Assembly: GCA_035079385.1 (NCBI GenBank)
Contig: JAVHKY010000074.1
Span: 1,860,001 to 1,924,000, forward strand
Reading direction: 5' to 3'
Length of the DNA: 64,000 bases
DNA from: Aspidiotus rigidus
Taxonomy: Eukaryota > Arthropoda > Insecta > Hemiptera > Diaspididae
Within the stretch, counting starts at the first letter, position 1, and every line of letters begins with the position of its first letter. The notes beneath the pieces were generated by a model. It was not told where the DNA came from and did no database searches. It was given only the letters and a program-made list of their open reading frames with translations. Both the position numbers and the translations under genes were made by a program. Positions 1 through 10,028 of the stretch are shown one piece after another.

Positions 1-189
1 GCTCCTTATTAAGGAGAATTCCTACCGTAAACGTATCGCTCTCGAACACATAGAAATAATGGGTCACCCCAACACTGACGGCATTAGTGGGCCTGATTGA
101 ACTTGTCTATGATTCACGCCACTTCTCGTTTGGCCAGTCTTAATATCTTGTTTCTCTCCTCCGTCTTGTCAGTTGCTTTCATTTCAGCC

Positions 190-222
190 CCGAAGATGGT
201 TTATTAACCGAAAGCGCTCGAC
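190..222 (+). repeat. Retroelement-end hairpin motif, copy 1
   Basis: The words GAAGATGG and CCGAAA flank a short hairpin with stem GGTT/AACC. The same layout recurs at 5530-5568 (stem GGTA/TACC) and on the minus strand at 23918-23955 (stem GGTT/AACC). The frame resembles a motif often seen at the ends of Penelope and LINE elements. No coding remnant is attached to it here. Confidence 0.4.
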
Positions 223-280
223 ATTTTAATTTTTCTGCGGTTTGCATTGTTTACTCTCCCTTCTGAGTATTCTTTTTTCG

Positions 281-537
281 TTATAATAGGAGAGGAACTT
301 GTATAAATTTCGACTCTCGAGCCCTAATGTATGATAGGAGAGGGACGTGGAAGGAAATGTTGACTTTCAAGCCACAATATTATATGATGGGAAGGAAAGG
401 GACTTCGAAAAGCACCACGATACAAGGGACTCAAGAAAAATTCAAAATCTTCAAGATTTAGATTTGAATTCTCAATACCGAAACCAATTCAACCCATAGA
501 ACAGGTGCCCTGCGTTAAGGAAGCTGTAATTTTTTCT
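281..537 (+). mobile_element. Helentron/DINE-like element, decayed copy
   Basis: This stretch carries diverged units of the 45-bp minisatellite seen in full at 11.4-12.5 kb ('aatttcgactctcgag', then 'gataggagaggga'). It is followed by the same 3' segment: a word like 'catagaacaggtgccctgcg', then 'aaggaagctgt'. The terminal hairpin found in the 12.7 kb copy is deleted here. It contains no coding capacity. Confidence 0.55.
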
Positions 538-597
538 GGGGATGTTACAAAAAATTGTGGAAAAATTATTTAGAATAAAATGTGATATTTTATATGT

Positions 598-634
598 CTT
601 GGGGGGTGACCCCTTCCCTCTCGCTACGCCACTG
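598..634 (-). mobile_element. hAT-type transposon terminus
   Basis: Read on the minus strand this begins CAGTGGCGTAGCGAGAGGGA, a classic hAT-superfamily terminal inverted repeat. The opposite terminus was not found nearby, so this is a single end. The 102-codon open frame at 542-850 runs through it and is therefore probably not a gene. Confidence 0.5.
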
Positions 635-849
635 GCTGAAGCTAAGACTGTCGCAAAAATACAAATTGGATCACGTCTGTTTGATTATTCGCTTAGTCGC
701 GAGACTGGAAACTGCGACATCGTTGTGAAAAATCAGAATTGTCGTTATGCAGTAAACCTTTATCTCGTAGACGCAACGTCAATTAGGAAGTTCTTAACTC
801 GTATAGAACGCTCGAATGTGCAATCCAATACATTTTGGATTGCCGCGTG

Positions 850-2770
850 ATAAAAACCAGAAGCCGCGAAAATCGCTAACTGGAACGTATATAATAAAGG
901 GTTAGAGAATCGGCGACGATGACTGCGTCTTTCTGTGCATCACGTTTATCCTCTAGACGACGACGCGAGTAATTTTTCCTCGTGGAAACAAAATTAGAGT
1001 TTTATCCTTTTCATTATGTTCGCGGACCTCGTGTTTTTCAAAGGTGTCATAAGGTGTTCGGATATTCCCTAGTCGCTGATGTAAAAACGCTGTCGATCGA
1101 AAGTTTACAAAGTACACGTTATTTACACTGTCGCAAACGCGGCGGAGTTTAATATTTTAATACGAAAAGGTGTTATCACGGCGGTGGAAACGAGCGCGAA
1201 AAGGAATGTCACTATATATGTATACCAGTCCCTTCACAAAAGCAAAACGGTCTCGTCGAACGAGATTCAATACCGAAAAAGCGTCAGCCGAAATGAGGGA
1301 CGCGCATCCGATTAAAAATTAGAACGAATTTCGCCTCGTACGCGACGGACTGAATGAAAGTGACGATCACGCCAATACTCGAAGAAAGGAGCTTTTTTGC
1401 CCGCGGATGAAAGAAAAGCTCGACTTTCGCAGCAAGAATGATGCGACTTTGAATAGACTTTTGTCCGCGTAAATCTGTTCGAATTATTTTGATAGTGTCA
1501 CGACCAATCTTTTTTATTCTCGTAACGAAAATTGTCGTTCCGAGAACATAGTGCTTTTCCGTACGAGTTCTTTTTTTTTTTTTTTTTTTTACTATCACGT
1601 CGCCCTGCTAGAAATAAGCTTATAAAGCGAGTTATCATATAGGAGAAATTTAATCAAGGCGAAGCTGGAGCGTGATATGAGTTTTGTAACATCAAATACG
1701 GTACTAAATTCGGAGCGTATTAAAAAATCCGATATCGTACGTACGATTACGCTGTTCGGTCGTAAATTTGATTTCACTTCCGTCGAGATATTCATCTGTC
1801 AATATGGAAAAGTTGTTTTAGGATTGTCCTGATGTCGAGGGAAGTGAAATGATCTAAATATACGAAATTTGTATTTCTACAGGGAGAGACTTCGCCTTAT
1901 GTTTGGTAGGGTGCGTTACGTCTGAGAAAGAAGAGTAGTTTGATCTCGATGATGTTTAGTTTGTTCGAAATTTGCATACTGTTTATGTTTCGTATACTTC
2001 GTACGCGTTCGGAGGCTTATATCGTTGTCAAATAAGTTTTCGTTGGATGCGAAGAGTCTCGTATGTTAAAAGAGTGTTCACCCGGGAGGGGGGAGAGGAG
2101 TCATATTCATGAGATTTCCAAAAAGGATGGTAGTTTTTATTTAGAATTTCTAAATGACATTGCATTGTTGAAATTTCTTAATATGCTCAGTCATTCTACT
2201 TTTTAAAGTCGTATTTGGAACTAGAGTTTTGACGTTAAATGACTTCGTTTTCAAGTGTATCATTCTTGTTATATTTGGTACTTTGATTATTTGACGAATG
2301 GTTATTTTAGGCTCCTTACCAATGAACTATGTCGACATCAGACCGCAAAGATTGACCCATTATTTTCACCAGAAATAAAGTGGGAAATGATACGAATTTC
2401 ATTTAATTTCGATTGCAATCAGACTTCGACTCAAAGTCTATTTCTAATCTCGTTCTATGCGTATTATTTAATAAAATTTATTCGATTTCTGTCGCTAGAA
2501 ATATTTTTAAAATCCTTCTTCAATGGTTTCTTATATTTATTTTACTAGCCGGGCCAGTGTTGATCGAAACTGAACCGTCTGGCCTGCCATTCCCTTATCA
2601 CCCTATTTTCCAGCTAGGCCATGTCAAACTTCTAGAGAGGTTAGTGAAAATTAGTCAAACGCGCAGGAAAAATACTAAAAAATACGATACAACAAATATG
2701 AAAAACGTGCAATGAAAATCTAGAATTCTAGGACCAAAAAAAAAAAAAATACATAATTTACCAAATTCGA
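850..2770. other. No gene recognised
   Basis: Several open frames of 60-100 codons occur on both strands. None has a recognisable domain, a convincing start context or splice support. A 20-base T run lies near 1571-1590. Nothing else is defined here. Confidence 0.5.
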
Positions 2771-2774
2771 TTGA

Positions 2775-3015
2775 AAAAATGACCAAAATTGACCACAAAA
2801 CGATGAACACAGCCTAAAACGACCAGAACAAGATCAAAATAGATATTAAGCGACCAAAATTGGACTAAAAATTGGAGAAAATTACCGAAAAACGAGAGAA
2901 AATAATCTGTAAAGTAACCTGAATTGACCGAAACCGAACGACCACACGTGATTAGAAAATTATCGCAACCACCAAAAAACAATTAGAAAACGACTGCAAT
3001 TGACCAAAATCAACC
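2775..3015 (+). repeat. Degenerate repeat based on 'attgaccaaaa'
   Basis: Words such as 'gaccaaaattgacc', 'gcgaccaaaattggac' and 'gcaattgaccaaaatc' recur irregularly over about 240 bp, giving a strongly A/C-biased plus strand. It looks like an eroded minisatellite. It lies between unannotated sequence and the 3' side of the first Penelope-like relic. Confidence 0.35.
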
Positions 3016-3108
3016 AAGAACAAACGGAAATAAATGAAAATAAATTCCGAATTTTATTTTTACAAACCGCATGAATTATACAATTGCGCGAGCACTTTCG
3101 ACACCAGG

Positions 3109-4695
3109 TCATTTACGAGCGGTATAAAACACGACTGAAAAGATGAGGAGAAAATTAAAAGAAAGAAAGATAAAAGGAATCAGGACGTGACAGGATCGAC
3201 GCTTCGATATAGCGGACGCCAGAGAATAAAACAACTCGATGAGGTCATTCTCGGGAATATACGAGTTTATGAGATTCTCATCACTATTACGGTCGCGAAT
3301 GATTTCAATAGCCTCCAAAGCAAGGCGTTTACGATGGGAACTTTCAAACTAAAGAATGCTTTTACTACCCCTATCGTAAGAATGACCACTCTCGAGGAGG
3401 TGAGTAGCAAAGATGGATTTATTAGGTTGTTCCTTAAGGTGTTCATCAATGCGGATCTTAACCTGGCGACCAGTCTCGCCGACGTAAGTGGCAGGACAGT
3501 CTCGACATTTAATTTTATACACACCACTCCTTTCGAATTTGGGGATAGGACCTTGAGGTTTTTGAAAGAGGCGTTCTAATTTTGTGGAGCTGTAAAATGC
3601 AGGACGGAAATTGAACTTGCAAAGGAATCTGGCGAGCTCAAAAGAGAAACTCCCAAAGAAGGGTGAACGAGTCCATCTCTCTTTTTTGATGTTTCTAGAG
3701 CGAGGGAGCGAAGTAGTAGTACCGAAGCTTTCTCAAATAATTCCTTACGAATTATGGATTCAATATTCAAATTGACAGCGTTAAGACGAGCTAAATAGTT
3801 TACGGTCTCCTTTTTCTCATTGAAAGCATTAGGGAGAAGCGGAATACATAAGAGACGGTGTATGAAACCGGCGTATTTATGAGCAAGGGGGCAGAAAGAT
3901 GAGCTGTGGATTGACATACCAGTGCTGGTGGGCTTTCTATAAATGCTGAAGACAAGGTAGACATCTTCGATAGAAATGGAGAGGTCCAAAAAATCGATCT
4001 TCCGACCTCCACTTCGATGGTGAACTTTATAGTAGAAGTAGGATATAGTCCATTGATGAAAGAGAGGAACTGGTTCAAAAGGGAGGGAGGCTCACTCCAC
4101 AGACAGAGGACGTCATCCACATAATGATACCAGTATGTTATACGGCGGATGAACTCATTGTCAAGGAGGAGGATTTCCTCCTCTAAATTTGCCATAAAAG
4201 CCTCAGCCAGCAAAGAGCCGAGAGGTAAGCCTATTGGAACACCAACATCTGTCGGGAATTCGTAAACTTTACCGTTGAATAGGCAGATGTTAAGTGATAA
4301 GCAGATCTTAAGAAGAGTCATGAATTCAGAGACAAAGAAACTCGGCACCTGAGCAGCCGTCATAAGGTCTTCCATACGTTCAAGAGTCTGAGGGAGGGGA
4401 ATATTGGGAAACGAGCCGGTAACGTCAAAAGATACTAAGGTAGAATTAGGGCTGATCACGACCTCTTTTATTTTATCGGGCGGGGAGTTTGAGCGAATTC
4501 ATGACTGAGGAGGGAGATTGAAAATTCACACAGGAGCGGAAAGTAGAGTCAAGGAAGCGAGCCAATTTATAGGACGGGGTAGAAACATAAGAGACGACTG
4601 GCCGCATAGGTCATCCAGGTTTGTGTAGTTTAAATAACCCGTACAAACGGGGTAGGATAGGGTTAGACCACAAAAATTACCACAAGCAAAATAAA
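3109..4695 (-). mobile_element. Penelope-like retroelement relic 1 (RT + GIY-YIG)
   Basis: Read from 4695 down, conceptual frames give the Penelope reverse transcriptase blocks in order: a GLFKLHKPG-type box with an in-frame TGA just after it, PMRPVVSYVSTP, VSFDVTGSFPNIPL, a GVPIGLPLGSLLAEAFM block, and the catalytic YVDD (in WYHYVDDVLCLW). A frameshift near 3990 leads into a FLDLSI-type block. The C-terminal GIY-YIG endonuclease follows: GVYKIKCRDCPATYVGETGR, a HLLESGH motif, then a LEAIEIIRDRN helix. A TAG near 3340 interrupts the nuclease. At least two stops and two frame changes make it non-functional. Its 5' limit beyond 4.7 kb is unclear. Penelope elements use the RT for target-primed synthesis and GIY-YIG for target cleavage; that is family knowledge. 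Confidence 0.85.
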
Positions 4696-5039
4696 CAACC
4701 AGAGGAGGGCCTAATTTGACCAAAGAACGACCGGACACGGCTGAAAATATTGAAAATGTGGCAATCCGTTCATATACGCAAAACGTGTAAATAAGGTCAA
4801 ATGTGCAAAAACGTGCAATCCTCCTACATGCATGAATCGTCCTCATTTCTAATTACTCACATAATGAAGTATCATGGAAATCCTAACTCTAAAAATAACC
4901 AATCGACCCGAAAGCTATCTGAAAGAAAGAGAAATAATCTCGAGTAGCTAGTGCGGTTTTCAACCTGACGCTGTATATCAGTGGCTCGAATTAGGCTGAA
5001 GAGGATAGCCAAGTCAACAATAGTTACGCGTCAGTTTTG

Positions 5040-5350
5040 CGCAGCTATCAGCCTCAAGTAAAAAATGCGTTCAACTCGATTCTATGGGAGAGGATATTGG
5101 AAGCGTGCCTGAATCAGCTATTATCTTAGCTGTCGAGAATTCCACCAGAGACGTCTGCTGGTGTAGTGAAACGCCCAGTTACTTGTGAGATGCCGCAGGA
5201 GTCGGTCCCTAGGTCTCTTGTGGTGTACCGCATTCATAGAGATTCTCAAGGTGAAGCTGCCACCAGGCGTCAAGTTTATTTGGTATGCGGATGACACACT
5301 TGTTCTATACACAGTTCAAGTGGGGGGAGAGCCGGGTAAGCTGGATCCTA
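5040..5350 (+). mobile_element. R1-type LINE reverse transcriptase fragment
   Basis: A degenerate plus-strand frame shows AFNSILWERILEA, then VTCEMPQESV (a decayed VTCGVPQGSVLGP box), then LPPGVKFIWYADDTLVLY with the catalytic YADD motif. This spacing and wording is typical of R1/LOA-clade LINE RTs. Frame breaks lie between the blocks and no endonuclease domain is seen, so it is a short relic. A related LINE C-terminal piece lies at 12811-13080. Confidence 0.75.
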
Positions 5351-5529
5351 CAGGTGGTAACCTGTTGAACCAGACTGGAAATCGCAGGAAGAAAGAGGGA
5401 AGCAGTATCATTCATGACTCGTCGAAAGTTCAGTCCTCCCATCTTTCGCCTGCACGGTGTTGAAAGGACGAAATCCTTTTCGTGTTAGTTTTAATTCTCA
5501 CTTGTACGTGTCAATACCTTTCTAAACGA

Positions 5530-5568
5530 CCTGAAGATGGTACATAGTTACCGAAACGCGTCGTCTAC
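5530..5568 (+). repeat. Retroelement-end hairpin motif, copy 2
   Basis: CTGAAGATGG is followed by a GGTA/TACC hairpin and then CCGAAACGCG. It lies about 180 bp downstream of the LINE RT fragment and may mark the end of that or another element. Confidence 0.45.
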
Positions 5569-5639
5569 TCGATAAATACGATTATGTTACTCCGATATTT
5601 TTCTATGCATCTAGTTTGATTCAAGCCTGAGCCTCAGGC

Positions 5640-5795
5640 TTAGGCGGCAACTTTGGGGGTGCTCCGGGGCTCGAGTACCCCTTGGGAAATCTCAGAGATG
5701 GAAACACGTGCGTGCGAGGCGCGAAATTTCTTGCCCCCACCCCTCTAAATTCACTTCGAGCACCCCTCGGGAAAATTGTGAGTTGCCGCCTGTGG
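5640..5795. mobile_element. Non-autonomous hAT-like MITE with 8-bp target duplication
   Basis: A 156-bp segment has inverted ends sharing AGGCGGCAACT, with GGGGGTGCTC facing GAGCACCCC further in. It is flanked on both sides by the identical 8-mer CCTCAGGC (5632-5639 and 5796-5803), consistent with hAT integration. It has no coding capacity. Confidence 0.65.
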
Positions 5796-6059
5796 CCTCA
5801 GGCACCATTTCCTGATGTCTGCGAAAAAGGCGAGTAGAATGGTGAACTACCTAAGCCCCCTGATGACAAACCTAGGAGGGCCAATGGGCACCAAGAAGAA
5901 GGATAATGATGAACATCCAAGTACAAATGTAGGCCTTATCACGAAGACCTTACCAGGAAGAATGATTAGAAGGTGATCACCATCAAGAACACTAGGTTTG
6001 GTACTAACTTTAATATGAGGGATGGTCGGAATTTTTCTATGTCGCAATTCCGATACCGA

Positions 6060-6690
6060 GCAAGCGAGAAAAAAGGAGAAAAGGAAAATAGAAAATAAAA
6101 AAAATTGTTCTCCAGTGGCTAATTAGATTAGGGTACGTCAGTCTTTGCCGAACGGCGCATGGTGGACCTCAAATTTTTCAAAAAAGACCGCTCCCCATAG
6201 AACAGATCACCTAAGGAAATTGAATCAGATCGACTTGAGGAAAGCTCCTGTTCATCAATTGTCCCGTTTTTATTGTGGGCGCTACTGATCGCGCTGTTCG
6301 GCCCGAAAATACAATAAATTCAAAAAAAAACTCTGCTTGAGAATTCGTTACAGCTACTCGTGAGCAGAGTTCCGAAAAAAAAAGACTTCGACTGTTGACT
6401 TTGTAAGGTACGTATTGTACTAACATAAACAAACTGAAAAAAAAAAACAACAAATAAAACATATAAACGTCATTATTTTTTCTTCTTATTTAGAGAGAAC
6501 AATAACTATTAAACAATAATGCATATGATTTCAAGAAAAAACAAATCTGACACCATTTCTATTACATTTCTACTTCACTTCATCCATATAATTCTGCATA
6601 TTTTCATCTTCCTCTTTTCCAAACATGCCTGAGTCAAATTTCGTTTCTTTTTCAGAATTATTTGGATCGAACACTTAAAATTTATAACTA
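6060..6690. other. No gene recognised
   Basis: AT-rich sequence downstream of the minus-strand secreted-protein gene. The open frame at 6211-6462 on the minus strand has no recognisable domain. A weak match to the 'catagaacag' segment of the Helentron-like family occurs near 6196. Nothing else can be supported. Confidence 0.4.
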
Positions 6691-6696
6691 TTTATT
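6691..6696 (-). terminator. Candidate poly(A) signal AATAAA
   Basis: AATAAA on the minus strand, about 200 nt past the stop codon of the secreted-protein gene at 6897-8444. This is a position-based call and is not verified by transcript data. Confidence 0.3.
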
Positions 6697-6896
6697 AATG
6701 TTACATATCAACTCTTCAAACTACAGTATTATAATCATAATAATCTGTTTCAATTTTTTTATATACATTAGGTATGTAATAATTACCAACTTCATGTAAA
6801 CTGCCGAGCTTATAACCCTTAGTGTAGTTTGAAAGTTCGTTAATAAATAATAATAATAATGAACGATTTCAAGAAAGCATCATTACAGATATTTTA

Positions 6897-8444
6897 CTAC
6901 CATATCGGTGCCTCTTCTAGGTGTTTGATAAATACCACAATTATATCATTTTCGTTGTCTCGTAAATTTTTATAATATATGTACATTAATTCGGGAGAAG
7001 GACATTTTATAGCGACACGTATCGCTGGTGAGTATGGTTTCCTTTTGTCGTATACGAAACGATAAATCTGCGGAGTATCTACTTCGTTACTGGAGAATGT
7101 TACAGTTTTTCCGAGTTTTTTTGTGGCTGCCAAGCAAAGATCCAGCAGTTCCGTGTTTGGCATTTCTGAGAGAAGATTTCCTTTTAGCGGGTCGAAGCAC
7201 TTTGATTGAACTAATGCAGCGAAGCTACTCTGAGTCAAGCCGAAATTCAGAGGGTCTTTCTTTAGATCTAAGAATGATAAAAAAAAAAAAAAAGATCGCT
7301 AGTGATCAATAAGAAATTCTTTTTAACTGGTGACCTGGGGAAATTTGAAATCCAGGGGTAAAACTTTTGAGAAAATTTCTCCACCGTTGAATTGTGAAGC
7401 AGGGATGTTCATAAGACCGGCTTCTATAACCGTGGATAGAGAAGACAATTTACTCGAAATAAAATTTGGAGCTTAAACCTACGGCCTTTCGCATTCAAAG
7501 CAACATACATTCCGATGATATTCTGCCAGCGAGATAAAAATAATAGCTTTTTTTGTATGAAGATGAAGACGTCAATTTAACCTTTGAGCATACTGGCTGA
7601 ATTTATCTCACGTAAGACACTGTTTGTGGAAAAAAGCCTCCCTCAAACTTATCAAGCACCATTCTCTCATCTTTCGAAAACGTTCTTATATCTTATGGTA
7701 TTGAAAAATAAACTCAATAATTACCGCTTGAACATGAGTTCGGTATATATACTGCCGTTTTCTTGATAAATACAGATTCACTTCTTTGGCCCAAGAATTT
7801 ATTCTTTTTTTGTACGATTGTCCATTCATCAAAGCCGGCTGATGAAGAATAGCATGATCTTGCATATACTATTGGTATAGTATTGCATTTTAATATGACA
7901 GAAGAAATAGAGTCTGAAGAAGTTAGTACATCAATTTGATTATTGGTATTTTCCATATCTAGCTTCACGTCATGTCTTGCGGCGTGACAGACATCTTCAA
8001 AGTCCTTGTAATACAATCCTTTTATTGGTCTGGTATCGGTATCAAGAGCGAATTTATATTCAATGGTGTTGATTTTAAGATCTGCGAAAAAAAAGCACGA
8101 GAGGAATTCATCTTTTTAATTTAATAAAAAAAAAAAAAAAATTGAAATATAATTAAGTTCATCTCGTGTTATCCTCCTTTGCGATCACCTTTATGCAAAA
8201 AATTATTTCTGTCGTATAAAACTCCTTAGCGTTGTACGATCAATATCTAGATTTTTCGTGTCTCTGAATAATTGAATGTTCCTAAAGGAAAAGTATGTGT
8301 AAAGTTGAACTCACAAGACTCCATATCGTCAACGTATTCGATTTTAAACTTGTACGCAAGAGTAGCGTTATTGGATATAAAAATGAAATTTATTACACCG
8401 AAAACGCAAAGCAAATACTTCTTCATAGTTGATTTTCTCGTCAT
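6897..8444 (-). CDS. Secreted protein of unknown function, four exons, 333 aa
   Basis: The exons are 8444-8315, 8081-7725, 7471-7328 and 7267-6897. They join with matching phases to 1002 nt without a stop. Splice signals are gtgagt / tttttttcgcag, gtaatt / gtttaag and gttaaa / tttatcattcttag; the third donor and second acceptor are weak. The N-terminus reads MTRKSTMKKYLLCVFGVINF and runs on into a hydrophobic stretch ending near NNATLA, a clear signal peptide. An inner ATG at 8426 is an alternative start. The mature part starts near YKFKIEYVDD and has few cysteines. It ends with IVVFIKHLEEAPIW. I do not recognise the family. A secreted, lineage-specific protein such as a salivary or haemolymph protein would fit, but that is a guess. 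Intron 3 carries long A/T runs. The gene is not linked in strand or function to its transposon neighbours. Confidence 0.75.
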
Positions 8445-8449
8445 GGGGA

Positions 8450-9030
8450 ATGAAAAAGGTCGCACCTTTACAAAAAGATGAGAGAAATAGGCACGAAAAA
8501 AAATGAGTAAGTGAAACTTATTCAAGGAGAACAAACGAACTGCAGAAACATTCTTCAGTCTAAAACAAAGACAACTGTTTAAATAATTTTGTTTGATTTT
8601 TCTGTTCTTGCGAGGATAAAATCCATGAAAGTAGAACAATGGAATTAATTCGATCCTCCAAATAACGGCTATTCATAATGACAGATACTCACGAGAATAA
8701 GAAGTAAAAGCAGAAATATTACTCACGAGAGTAAAGAAAATCGCAAAAACCTATGTCATTAGAACAAACAACATACCTAGACTATAATCCCGATTTTTGG
8801 TCCACAGAAATCTTGTCTTTGAGGCAGATCAACTGGTTCAGAGTAGTTATAGTGAATAGAATTATATTTGGTATCCATATTTGTGGAGTTCTCGTCCTAA
8901 TTCTTAGAAACTTTTTCAAGAGGAAGAAGGCGAATCCAGCGTTTCCGCGGGGGAGGAGGATTAGCTTCGACGTTATATGCTCAGCTAATAGGAGCCGAAG
9001 CCTCTTCCGCCTATAATCATCATAGGAACG
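8450..9030. other. 5' flank of the secreted-protein gene; no gene recognised
   Basis: The minus strand upstream of 8444 stays open without an ATG up to 8639, so it could be 5' UTR. No TATA box is obvious. The frames at 8753-9016 and 8782-9090 overlap on opposite strands. Only the extreme upstream part of the latter belongs to a Penelope relic. Confidence 0.4.
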
Positions 9031-9533
9031 TTGATGTTTAAACCAATAAAGTTTCAGATTTTTGATCCTTTTCAGACAGAGGGAGTGCAAAAGCCGGTGT
9101 ATGGCAGCGTTTATTTGAGCCAGTTTGTGAGGGCGAGGATGGAGTAAATTATTACTTAGTCTTAGAGATACCGGTGAACAATTCGTCGGTGAATGAAGAA
9201 GTCAACTGAAAGGTCAGACGATCCTGGAATGAGGTGCAGGGTGAAGTCAAGAAAGTTGAGGGTGTTGTTACCCGTTTCTGAAGTGTAGTTGGTAGATGGA
9301 TGGAAGTTGTTCATCGAAGTCAAAAACTGTTGTAAGACCTCGTCAGGTCCAGCCACACACACACACCGAATATCTTTAAAGTAGCGCTTATAGTACAGGA
9401 CAAGCTCAGTACCGATATCATTAGATAGAATATTGTTTTCTAAATTATCCATGAAAATGTACGCGAATAAAGAAGATAATGGTCCTCCCATGTTAATACG
9501 CGGTCTTGATGAGTGGCTGAACCGAGACCTCAC
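9030..9533 (-). mobile_element. Penelope-like reverse transcriptase relic 2
   Basis: Read on the minus strand from 9533, the frame gives an INMGGPLSSLFAYIFMDNLE-type RT block. Then comes YFKDIRCVCVAG at the place of the YxDD catalytic motif, so the catalytic DD is lost, then NFHPSTNYTSE and NTLNFLDFTLHL. In the next frame downstream KLAQINAAIHRLLHSL corresponds to the post-RT region of Penelope elements. It is truncated at both ends. It differs in wording from relics 1 and 3 and so represents another subfamily. Confidence 0.7.
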
Positions 9534-9836
9534 CTGACGCAGTTGTTAAGCGGCCATGGCTACTTCAACTATTACCTTCATGAGAAGTTAGAAAAAGTTA
9601 ATCAGGCAATGCCGAGGATACTCAAAGGAGGAACATGAAAGAAGATGCAAAAGACCGCACGAAAATTGAAAACACGATCGCGCTTTCGACTAATCAGCTA
9701 TTCTCGAAGTGTGGAAAGTGACTGAACCCAGCACCAACAAGAACAAGCGATCATGACCGAAGCTACGAGTCATCGAAATGTCAATCATTCCCGTAGACTT
9801 ATTCGATCAATCCTTCTTCAGGAGTGTACCTATTTG

Positions 9837-10017
9837 AAACGGTAACGCTACTATTATTTCGATATCGGAGGATTTCTATTTCCTCAAGGGCCAGACGTTT
9901 AAAGTATGAGCTTTCCCTATGAAGGAGGACATCGGACCCCTCTTTAAAATTGTGGTCAGTTTCGATCAAATGTTCAGCAAAGGCTGACCCCTATTTTTTT
10001 TTTCCTCCAAGCGTAGA
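9837..10017 (-). mobile_element. Extra tandem copy of a Penelope GIY-YIG C-terminal segment
   Basis: About 180 bp that repeat, with roughly 10 percent differences by eye, the adjacent segment 10029-10206. On the minus strand both encode the C-terminal half of the GIY-YIG nuclease (SAFADHLIESGHN-type start, EEIEILR-type end). It lies directly downstream of relic 3 in the same orientation. Confidence 0.7.
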
Positions 10018-10028
10018 CTAACTGTTCA

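Noticed and set aside
542..850. 102-codon plus-strand ORF
   Set aside because: It runs through a hAT terminal repeat (598-634) and follows directly on a Helentron-like 3' end; no domain.
3267..3527. 86-codon minus ORF in the Penelope relic
   Set aside because: It is an alternative frame of the GIY-YIG coding region.
5530..5568. Hammerhead ribozyme, as known from some Penelope elements
   Set aside because: The CTGATGA core is absent; only a simple hairpin with CTGAAGATG and CCGAAACG is present.
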